A program made the position numbers and the translations under genes. Below are positions 24,716-32,070 of a DNA stretch of 64,000 bases, piece after piece. The DNA comes from WTFV01 sp965203525 (GTDB taxonomy: Bacteria; Acidobacteriota; Vicinamibacteria; Vicinamibacterales; UBA8438). The stretch is taken from assembly GCA_965203525.1 (NCBI GenBank), contig OZ241898.1, positions 3,286,001-3,350,000 of the forward strand, written 5' to 3'. A model generated the notes under the pieces. It was not told where the DNA came from, did no database searches, and worked only from the letters and a program-made list of their open reading frames with translations. The stretch's first letter is position 1, and each line of letters opens with the position of its first letter.

Positions 24716-25966
24716 TGGGACTCCCGCGGCCGCCCGACCGTCGAAGCCGAGGTGCGCCTCGCCGGGGGCGTCGTCGGACGCGCCGCCGCGCCGGCCGGCG
24801 CCTCGACGGGCAGCGGCGAGGCGGTCGATCTGCGCGATGGCGGCGCGTCCTTCGGCGGCCACGACGTGACCGCCGCGGTGCGCAACGTCAACGAGGAGAT
24901 CGCACGGGCGCTACGCGGGCGCGACGCGGCCGACCAGGCCGGCCTGGATCAGGCGCTGACGGACCTCGACGGCACGGAAAACCGCGCCCGGCTCGGCGGC
25001 AACGCCCTCGTCGCGGTCTCGCTGGCGGCGCTCCACGCCGCCGCCGGCGCGGCCGGCCGACCGCCGTGGCGCCACCTGCTCGGCGACGGCCCCGTGCTGC
25101 TGCCGCTGCCCGAGATCCAGATCTTCGGAGGCGGCGCCCACGCCGGGCGGCGGGTCGACGTCCAGGACTTCATGGTCCTGCCGGTCGGGGCGCGGACCTT
25201 CACCGAGGCGCTCGACTGGACGGCGGAAGTGTATCGGGCCGCCGGCGTGCGGATGGCGAACGCCGGCCGGCTGCGCGGCGTCGCCGACGAGGGCGGGTAC
25301 TGGCCGGTCTTCGACACGAACGAGGAGGCGCTGGAGTTCCTGCTCCGCGCCATAGAGGACGCGGGGCGCACGCCCGGCGACGAGGTCGCCATCGCGCTGG
25401 ACATCGCCGCCTCGGAGTTCCACCGGGGCGGGCGGTACCGGCTGGGCCTCGAGCGGCGCGAGCTCGACGCGGACGGATTCGCCGAGCTGCTGATCGGCTG
25501 GCTCGACCGGTTTCCGATCGCCTCGCTCGAGGACCCGCTGGCCGAGGACGACGTCATCGGCATGCGGCGCTTCACGGCGGCGGTGGGCGGCCGGGTGCAG
25601 ATCGTCGGCGACGACTACCTGGTGACCAGCGCGGCGCGCGTGGCGCGGGCGGCCCGGGACGGCGCCTGCAACGCGCTGCTCGTCAAGCCGAACCAGGCCG
25701 GCACCGTGACCGCGGCGCGGGCCGCGCTCGAGGCCGCCCGCGACGCCGGCTTCGCCACCATCGTCTCGGCGCGCTCCGGCGAAACCGAGGACGTGACCGT
25801 CGCCCATCTGGCGGTCGGCTGGCGGGCCGGCCAGCTCAAGGTCGGCTCGTTCGCCCGCTCCGAGCGGATGGCCAAGTGGAACGAGGTGCTGCGGATCGAG
25901 GAGCAGGCGGGCGGCGCCGCCACCTTCGCCGGCGCCCGGGCCTTGCGTCGGTACCGTCGCCGATAG
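24674..25966 (+). CDS. Divergent enolase paralogue
   Basis: The 430-residue protein aligns with enolase from end to end: 'ARRVWDSRGRPTVEAEV', 'APAGASTGSGEAVDLRDGG', 'ADEGGYWP', 'LVKPNQAGTVT', 'RSGETEDVTVAHLAVG' and 'QLKVGSFARSERMAKWNE'. Two residues that are nearly invariant in true enolases differ. The Glu of the QEF motif (yeast Glu168) is Asp165, and the His of SHRSGETED (yeast His373) is Ala366. The general-base Lys pair and Glu of DEGG remain. A changed substrate or a missing half-reaction is therefore likely. It follows the APH-like kinase. The ATG overlaps the stop of a duplicated mini-ORF. The housekeeping enolase must be elsewhere. Confidence 0.85.
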   Translation: MRRRTIERVSARRVWDSRGRPTVEAEVRLAGGVVGRAAAPAGASTGSGEAVDLRDGGASFGGHDVTAAVRNVNEEIARALRGRDAADQAGLDQALTDLDGTENRARLGGNALVAVSLAALHAAAGAAGRPPWRHLLGDGPVLLPLPEIQIFGGGAHAGRRVDVQDFMVLPVGARTFTEALDWTAEVYRAAGVRMANAGRLRGVADEGGYWPVFDTNEEALEFLLRAIEDAGRTPGDEVAIALDIAASEFHRGGRYRLGLERRELDADGFAELLIGWLDRFPIASLEDPLAEDDVIGMRRFTAAVGGRVQIVGDDYLVTSAARVARAARDGACNALLVKPNQAGTVTAARAALEAARDAGFATIVSARSGETEDVTVAHLAVGWRAGQLKVGSFARSERMAKWNEVLRIEEQAGGAATFAGARALRRYRRR

Positions 25967-26020
25967 TAACTTCGGAAAAGGGAAGGAGAAACGATTCTTT
26001 ACCCGATCGGAAGCAGCGGG

Positions 26021-26578
26021 ATGAAGCTGGACCGCACCCGCGGCGTGCTGTTCCTCGTCGACCGGAGCAACCTCGGCGAGCAGGCCGAGAAGGAGTTCCA
26101 GGGCTTCCGCACCCCGGACGACCACCGCAGGTTCACCGAGCTGTACACCGTCCAGCGGCTGACGTCGAACACGATCGGCGCGGCCAGCAAGGTGGTCGTC
26201 ACCACGATCCAGCGCCTCTATTCGATGCTGAAGGGCGAGTCCGCGTTCGCGGCGGACGACGAGGCGGCGTCGCAGTTCGAGTCGGCCGCCGCGGCGCCGG
26301 ACGAACCGCTGCCGGTCGTCTACAACGCGGCCTGCCCGCCGGAGTACTTCGACGTCATCGTCATCGACGAATGCCACCGCTCCATCTACACCGTCTGGCG
26401 GCAGGTGCTGGAGTACTTCGACGCCTTCCTCCACGTCGCCGCCAGCGTGGAGATGACGGTCGACGACCTCGACTACGCGCCGTTCGCGGAGCAAGGCGGG
26501 CTCGGCCGCGCAACGCAGGTGTTCGGCGACGGACTCCGGCCGCTGCTGGAGGAACTGAACGAGGCGCTGGCGGCGTGA
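26021..26578 (+). pseudogene. hsdR remnant with large in-frame internal deletion
   Basis: The 185-codon frame joins two distant parts of a type I restriction HsdR subunit. 'RGVLFLVDRSNLGEQAEKEF', 'TTIQRLYSMLKGE' and the Walker B segment 'FDVIVIDECHRSIYTVWRQV' run to 'EYFDAFL'. The frame then continues as 'EMTVDDLDYAPFAEQGGLG', the very C-terminus of HsdR. Walker A, the nuclease domain and most helicase motifs are gone. A full HsdR has about 1000 residues. The frame stays open and overlaps the hsdS start (GTGA), as in an intact operon. Confidence 0.75.
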
Positions 26579-26802
26579 GGCCGAAAAGCCTGCCGGAAGG
26601 CTGGGTCGAGGCGCGGCTGAGCGAGGTCACGCAGATCAACCCGCCCAACCCGGAGGTTCGGCCGGACGACGACGCCCTCGTTTCGTTCGTTCCCATGGCG
26701 GCGGTCCGGGCGATGGGAGCGGGCATCGACACGATCCACCGGGGATCCCGGCCCGACGGCAGTTTCTTTACATTTGAACCATTTTTCAGTACTCTCCGGT
26801 AG
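26575..26802 (+). pseudogene. hsdS N-terminal remnant
   Basis: From GTG at 26575 the frame encodes 'LPEGWVEARLSEVTQINPPN' and 'DDALVSFVPMAAV', the start of the first target-recognition domain of a type I specificity subunit. Similarity ends near 26755, where AT-richer sequence carrying the methyltransferase promoter begins, and the frame stops at 26802. The incoming modification gene probably truncated it. Confidence 0.7.
26767..26795 (+). promoter_or_regulatory. Promoter of the double methyltransferase gene
   Basis: TTTACA (26767-26772), a 17-base spacer and TACTCT (26790-26795) form a good sigma-70-type promoter in a locally AT-rich patch that differs from its surroundings. Predicted start is near 26802, leaving a leader of about 30 bases before ATG 26831. 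Confidence 0.6.
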
Positions 26803-26830
26803 CCGACAGCTCCCTCCCCCCACCCCCAAC

Positions 26831-29776
26831 ATGGCGGCGCGCAGTCGAATCGTTCTCGATACGTCGGACGCCAACAAGTCCGCGATGATGCAGGCAGCCG
26901 ACCTCCAGGGCGAAAGCCTCACCGACTGGTTCGAGGAACAGTTTCTCGTCGCAATGCCTCGACGTTCCGACCACTCCGCCGCGGCGGTTCGGGAGGTCGC
27001 GCATCCGTCGGACCTTCAGAACCCCGCATCCGTCATCGCAACGCTCGACGCTCTCGACTGGTCGTTCACGAACGACGACACCCGCTATCTCACCCACGAC
27101 CTCCACCCGTATCCGGCCAAGTTCATTCCGCAGATCCCGGCGCACCTCATCGCGCGCCTGTCGGTGCGCGGCGACGTGATCTGCGATCCCTTCGGCGGCA
27201 GCGCGACGACCGCGATCGAGGCCGTGCGGCTCGGCCGCCGCGCCGTCTCGTTCGACGCCAATCCGTTGTGCGCGCTGATCGGCCGCGTCAAGACCGGCTT
27301 CATGACGCTGGACGTTCGCGCCGATCTGGATCAACTCGCGGCGGCGGTTCAGGGGCACGTCACGAGCTTCGAGGGAAACCGGCCGGACTGGTCCGACGAC
27401 CTGTGCGCGCGGTACCGGCGCTACGTTCCGGACATCCCGAACTTCGAGAAATGGTTCAAGGCGTGCGTCGCCGGTGAACTGGCGTTACTCCGCCATCTGA
27501 TCGACCGGACGACGGAAGGTCTGGCGCGGGACGCCGCCCTGCTGGCGCTCTCCCGCATCATCGTCCGGGTGTCGAATCAGGATTCCGAAACCCGGTACGT
27601 GTCCGTTTCGAAGACCGTCCGCCCCACCCTGACGCTCACGGCCTTCCTGCAATCGCTGGGAACCGTCACACGGCGGCTCGAAGCGGCGGCGATTGATCTG
27701 CAATGCACGGACGCGCGCTTCCTGACCGGGGACACCAGAACGGATCTGCCGCCCATCGTCGGAGACAACACCGTCGATCTGATCGTCACGTCACCACCCT
27801 ACCCCAACGCCACCGACTATCACCTGTACCACCGGTTTCGGCTGTTCTGGCTCGGCTTCGACCCGCGCGCCCTGGGCCGCATCGAAATCGGCTCGCATCT
27901 CCGCCACCAGCGGAACCGTACCGGCTTCGACGAGTTCCGCGCGGACATGGCGCAGGTGCTCGACGGCTGTTTCCGGATTCTGCTGCCGGGGCGCTATGCG
28001 GTCTTCGTGGTCGGCGACGCGCTGTTCAAGGGCGAGCCCTGCTCGACCTCCGACGCCGTCCGGGGTGCGGCGCAAACGGTCGGATTCTCGGTTTGCGGCG
28101 CCGTCGACCGCCGGATCCACGACACCCGGCGATCGTTCGCGAAACCGGCGCGGCGGGCCCGCAACGAGCGGCTGGTAGTGCTCCGGAAGCCGGACCGGCC
28201 GGCGCAGGTCGTGCTCAACCCGCCCGCGTACCGCATGTGGACGCACGAAACCGTGCTCCGACACCGTGAAATCGAAGCGCTGACGGGCTGCCGCCCCGAG
28301 ACGGCGCCGGGGTCGGACCCGATCGCGCTTCATCTGGATCAACCCGCGCTTTGGGCAATTCGCCGCCTGACGTTCACGAAGGACTACGTCGTTGGCTCTT
28401 CGGAAGCCGCGGGGGAAACCGAGACGCCCGTTCAATCGACGTGGCAGGCGGCTCTCGAGAACGGAGCCGGGAAGGCGTTCGGAATCGTCAGAAGAAAGGA
28501 CCCGAAGTACGTCACCCACGGACTGCATCCATTCAAAGGCAAGTTCTACCCCCAGATCGCCAAGTCGTTGCTGAACATTTCCGGCGCGCGGCTCGGGGCG
28601 CGCGTGCTCGATCCATTCTGCGGTTCCGGCACGACGCTGCTCGAAGGCATGCTCAACGGGTTCGAAGCGTATGGCTGCGACCTGAATCCCCTCGCCGCGA
28701 AAATCGCCCGGGCCAAGACGGCGATCCTGACGATTCCGCGAGAAGTTGCCGACCGGGCGATACGGGCGCTCGGCGACCGCGTGGCCCGCCGCACATCGGT
28801 CGCGGCCGGTCTGGACCAGTTCTCCCGGGATACGCATGACGAATTGTCGCGGTGGTTCGCGGAACCGGTACTGCACAAGTTGAACTGGATTCTCGAGCAG
28901 ATTCGCCTGGTCGGCCACGAAACGCTCGTCGAGTTCTTTGAAATCACTCTCAGCAGCATCATCCGGAACGTTTCGCAGCAAGAGCCCGCGGATCTGCGGA
29001 TCCGACGCAGGAAGGAGCCGCTCGACGACGCGCCGGTTCTGGAACTGTTCAGTCAACGGTTGCGCGAACAACACGACCGACTGCGCAGGTATTGGACGAT
29101 CGCCGGCCGGCAGCCCGGACGCCTGATCCCGGCCACGGTACGGACCGGCGATTCGCGGACCGCAAGTCCGATGGAAGCGCTTGGCCTCGGATCGGACGGC
29201 GTGGAGTGCGTGGTGACCAGCCCGCCGTACGCGACCGCCCTGCCGTACATCGACACGGACCGCCTGTCCCTGCTCGCCATCCTGGGACACCGCTCCCGGG
29301 TTCGCTCCGGCCTGGAGCGAACCCTGACGGGCTCCCGGGAGATCCGGCGGACCGCACGGGCGGCGGCCGAAACGGCGTTGTGCAGTGCGTCGGCCTCCGA
29401 CTCGCTGCCGGCCGGCGTCGTGCAGGCCCTCCGGCGCATCCACCGCGCCAACCGACGGTGCGACGTCGGCTGCCGGCGGGAAAACATGGCGGCGCTGCTG
29501 TGGCGCTACTTCGTGGACATGCGGGACAACCTGGTGCAGACCCGCCGTGTGCTTGCGCCCGGCCGCAGAGCCTTCTACGTCGTCGGCAACGGCAGAACGA
29601 AGGCCGGGGAACGGTGGGTGATCATCGACACCTGCCGCCACCTCGCGGAGATCGGGCGCATGGCGGGGTTGCGCTACGTGGAGTCGATCGGCGTCGACGT
29701 GACGACCGAGAACCGGATGCACATTCGAAACGCCATCACCAGAAACAACATCCTGGTCTTCGAGAAATCCGGCTAG
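26831..29776 (+). CDS. Tandem double DNA methyltransferase of a type IIS-like R-M system
   Basis: The 981-residue protein contains two homologous methyltransferases. Half 1 has 'YLTHDLHPYPAKFIPQ', motif I 'CDPFGGSATT' (about residue 119) and motif IV 'VTSPPYPNATDY' (about 320). Half 2 has 'YVTHGLHPFKGKFYPQ', motif I 'DPFCGSGTT' (about 594) and motif IV 'VTSPPYATALPY' (about 796). TSPPY is typical of N4-cytosine enzymes. The first 45 residues ('RIVLDTSDANKSAMMQAA', 'GESLTDWFEEQFL') resemble ribbon-helix-helix/DUF1778 antitoxins. ATG 26831 lies downstream of the promoter; there is no Shine-Dalgarno. The gene converges with a PLD-type nuclease, overlapping it by four bases. Two fused modification domains suit an asymmetric recognition site. 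Confidence 0.88.
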   Translation: MAARSRIVLDTSDANKSAMMQAADLQGESLTDWFEEQFLVAMPRRSDHSAAAVREVAHPSDLQNPASVIATLDALDWSFTNDDTRYLTHDLHPYPAKFIPQIPAHLIARLSVRGDVICDPFGGSATTAIEAVRLGRRAVSFDANPLCALIGRVKTGFMTLDVRADLDQLAAAVQGHVTSFEGNRPDWSDDLCARYRRYVPDIPNFEKWFKACVAGELALLRHLIDRTTEGLARDAALLALSRIIVRVSNQDSETRYVSVSKTVRPTLTLTAFLQSLGTVTRRLEAAAIDLQCTDARFLTGDTRTDLPPIVGDNTVDLIVTSPPYPNATDYHLYHRFRLFWLGFDPRALGRIEIGSHLRHQRNRTGFDEFRADMAQVLDGCFRILLPGRYAVFVVGDALFKGEPCSTSDAVRGAAQTVGFSVCGAVDRRIHDTRRSFAKPARRARNERLVVLRKPDRPAQVVLNPPAYRMWTHETVLRHREIEALTGCRPETAPGSDPIALHLDQPALWAIRRLTFTKDYVVGSSEAAGETETPVQSTWQAALENGAGKAFGIVRRKDPKYVTHGLHPFKGKFYPQIAKSLLNISGARLGARVLDPFCGSGTTLLEGMLNGFEAYGCDLNPLAAKIARAKTAILTIPREVADRAIRALGDRVARRTSVAAGLDQFSRDTHDELSRWFAEPVLHKLNWILEQIRLVGHETLVEFFEITLSSIIRNVSQQEPADLRIRRRKEPLDDAPVLELFSQRLREQHDRLRRYWTIAGRQPGRLIPATVRTGDSRTASPMEALGLGSDGVECVVTSPPYATALPYIDTDRLSLLAILGHRSRVRSGLERTLTGSREIRRTARAAAETALCSASASDSLPAGVVQALRRIHRANRRCDVGCRRENMAALLWRYFVDMRDNLVQTRRVLAPGRRAFYVVGNGRTKAGERWVIIDTCRHLAEIGRMAGLRYVESIGVDVTTENRMHIRNAITRNNILVFEKSG

Positions 29777-30939
29777 AACCAGCCGAACCGACGCGGCGGC
29801 CGGCCGCCGCCCGGCATGCGCTGGTTGCACCGGGCCAGCCAGATCCCGTGGTCGGGACTGTCGGGAAGATGAATGGTGATCTCGTAATCGACGCCCTCGA
29901 CGTCCGAACGTTCCAGGATCATGATGGAATAGTCCGGAACGATCGGGACCAGGGGCGCGGCGGTGATGCGAATCTCGCGCTTCTTCTCGTAGTAGACGGT
30001 GTTGAGTCGATAGCGGTTCAGCGTCAACGCCGGCGAAAGCGCCGCGCCGTACACTGCCACGTTGGCGATCGGATCCGGAACCCGCCGAGGATACGACGGG
30101 TTGCCGGGTTTCTTGGGCGTCGTGCGGCCGGTGAACGGCCAGCCGAAGAATGCCGGATTCTGCATGGCCGCCGTCACGCTCAGGAAGATCTCGCCATTGT
30201 GGTGCGGTTTGATCTGGATCGCGAGGCGACCGGCCGCGTGGCGGGGTACGTCACCGGCGGCGACGCCGCGGGGTGGAAGGGGGCTTTCGGGCAGCACGCG
30301 CACGCCGCCGCGAAAGAGCTGGCCGCGCGCCGTTCCGAACGCCGCCGCGTCACCATGCGGCCGGCTCGCTCGCATGGTGCGCTCGTCGACCACGAGGCCA
30401 GCCGCCACCAGCCTGTCGAGCGCGGCCGCGTCGAGCGGGAAAGTGGCCGGACAAGCCGGCGGCAGCAGATCGGTCCAGGCGCCCTCGAATACCTCGAGGT
30501 CGGCAGCGTCGACCGGCAGGTCGATATCGATCTGTACCGCCGCTTCGTAGTTCGTTTCCGTACCGCCGACGGTGAGGTTGTTCGAACCGATGAAGACCCT
30601 GGCGTGACCGGAACCGGTGAAGAAATAGATCTTCGGGTGGAACGTGACGGGTTGCTGATGCGTGACGCAGGTGCGGTCGAACAGATCCAGTGCGAGTCGA
30701 AGCGCTTCCTGACTGGTGCCACGCTGGTCGATGCCGAGAATGGCTTCCACGGTTTTCCCGGCGCGCCGCCACGCCGTCAAGCGCGGCTGCAGCCGAAGGA
30801 GCGGGCCGCTCTTCGCGTACGCCGCGATCAGCCGCAACGCCGTGAAACGGTCATCATCGAGCGCGGCCTCCAGATCGTGCAACAGCCGGCGGGTTCCGGT
30901 CGGCTGATCGAGCGGCCGGATCAGAGAGAATCGGGCCAT
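29773..30939 (-). CDS. PLD-family restriction endonuclease (BfiI/NgoFVII-like)
   Basis: The 388-residue protein has one phospholipase-D half-motif: H101-x-K103 in 'TFHPKIYFF' with 'IGSNNLT' (N121) and E132 in 'NYEAAVQ'. As I recall it, the metal-independent endonuclease BfiI has the same spacing. The C-terminal half ('HNGEIFLSVTAAMQNPAFFG', 'PFTGRTTPKK', 'SYPRRVPDP') looks like the DNA-binding domain of the NgoFVII/BfiI group. A GTG three bases upstream is an alternative start. It converges on the double methyltransferase, together making a complete R-M system. Transcription may come from the CHAD gene 80 bases upstream on the same strand. Confidence 0.8.
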   Translation of the reverse strand: MARFSLIRPLDQPTGTRRLLHDLEAALDDDRFTALRLIAAYAKSGPLLRLQPRLTAWRRAGKTVEAILGIDQRGTSQEALRLALDLFDRTCVTHQQPVTFHPKIYFFTGSGHARVFIGSNNLTVGGTETNYEAAVQIDIDLPVDAADLEVFEGAWTDLLPPACPATFPLDAAALDRLVAAGLVVDERTMRASRPHGDAAAFGTARGQLFRGGVRVLPESPLPPRGVAAGDVPRHAAGRLAIQIKPHHNGEIFLSVTAAMQNPAFFGWPFTGRTTPKKPGNPSYPRRVPDPIANVAVYGAALSPALTLNRYRLNTVYYEKKREIRITAAPLVPIVPDYSIMILERSDVEGVDYEITIHLPDSPDHGIWLARCNQRMPGGGRPPRRFGWF

Positions 30940-31020
30940 CACTTGCGGACCGGAACTCCTGGCTGACTCTGTTCTGCTCTTTCGATCTGCAAGCGGGGGC
31001 GCCGGTTCGATGGGGACGCT

Positions 31021-31971
31021 TCACCGCCGCACCGCCGCCGGCGCGCGCTCCAGGGACATCTTGAGCACCCGGCCCCGCCCCGCGTATCCGCCGTGGTCGC
31101 CGGACATCCGGGACGCGACGCGCCGGGCGACCCGGCCGACCTCGACCAGACCGGCCTGGCCGGCGACGAAAAGGCCGTGCAGGAGGCGGCATTCCTCGGT
31201 CAGGCCGCGATCCAGCGCGGCGAGCTCTTCCGCCCAGGTCTCGCCGCGGTTGCCCGGGAGGTCGATGCTGCGCAGCAACCCCTGCAGGATCTCGACGTCG
31301 TGCAGGCGGCCCAGCGAGTCCTGCGTCTTCTTCAGGCGCGCCACCGCGTCCGCCGTGTCCGCCTCGCCGGTCTCCGAGGCCAGTTCGAGCGCGTAGCGGA
31401 GCTTCTTGGCCGCGATCCGAACCTCGTGGACGCGTTCGGAAACGTACAGCGGCCCCGCCTCCGCGACCGCGTCACGCAACCGGTCGGCCCGCGCGCTCAG
31501 CCGCTCGGCCAGGACCAGCGCCCAGGCATCGGTGGCGTCGAGCATGCCGATCGCCTTGAGCACCTCCGTGAGGTCCCGCGCCACCCTCCGCAGGCCGGCC
31601 GGCTTCAGCCGGCCCCGCATCCGCTCGCGCTGGCGCTCGCGCTCCTCGCGCACCCGCTGCCGCAGGCGGCTCGCCGCGGCCGGCTGCGCCCGCCCGGCCC
31701 GCTCCAGCTCGTCGACCAAGCCGAGCGCGACGTCCAGCTCGCGCACCGGGCCGAGCGCGCCGCCGAGTTGCCGCACCCGCTTCCGGGCCCGCGCCGCGGT
31801 CTGCGCCGCGAGCTCGGCGTCACACAGCGGCAACAGCTCGCGCAACCGGCGAGTCGCCACGCGGCACTGGTGGAGCGGCTCGACCGCCCCTTCCGTGGTC
31901 GGGCGCAGATGCCGCAGCAACGCCCGGACACGACGCTCCAGCGGACGCTTCAGAACGTGCGGATCGGTCAT
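31021..31971 (-). CDS. CHAD domain protein
   Basis: The 316-residue, strongly basic helical protein shows CHAD features: 'VEPLHQCRVATRRLRELL', 'VRELDVALGLVDELE', 'VHEVRIAAKKLRYALELA' and 'LGRLHDVEIL', with conserved His and Arg/Lys in paired helices. CHAD proteins bind inorganic polyphosphate and often accompany polyphosphate enzymes. Here it is divergent from a Ppx/GppA gene and shares overlapping -10 boxes with it, supporting a polyphosphate role. The start ATG has no clear Shine-Dalgarno. Confidence 0.88.
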   Translation of the reverse strand: MTDPHVLKRPLERRVRALLRHLRPTTEGAVEPLHQCRVATRRLRELLPLCDAELAAQTAARARKRVRQLGGALGPVRELDVALGLVDELERAGRAQPAAASRLRQRVREERERQRERMRGRLKPAGLRRVARDLTEVLKAIGMLDATDAWALVLAERLSARADRLRDAVAEAGPLYVSERVHEVRIAAKKLRYALELASETGEADTADAVARLKKTQDSLGRLHDVEILQGLLRSIDLPGNRGETWAEELAALDRGLTEECRLLHGLFVAGQAGLVEVGRVARRVASRMSGDHGGYAGRGRVLKMSLERAPAAVRR

Positions 31972-32005
31972 GCCACGATGCCCCCGCGCCGGGGACGGAA
32001 GGACG

Positions 32006-32013
32006 AGTATAGT
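32006..32013. promoter_or_regulatory. Overlapping divergent -10 boxes for CHAD and ppx
   Basis: TATACT on the minus strand (32006-32011) and TATAGT on the plus strand (32008-32013) share four bases. They would drive CHAD (leader about 30 bases) and ppx (leader about 50 bases), so transcription of the two genes is probably mutually exclusive at any instant. Confidence 0.5.
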
Positions 32014-32070
32014 AAACGTTCCGGCGCCCGCCGCAAGCCCCGTCGCGCGATATTCGCCCTTTGTTTGCCC

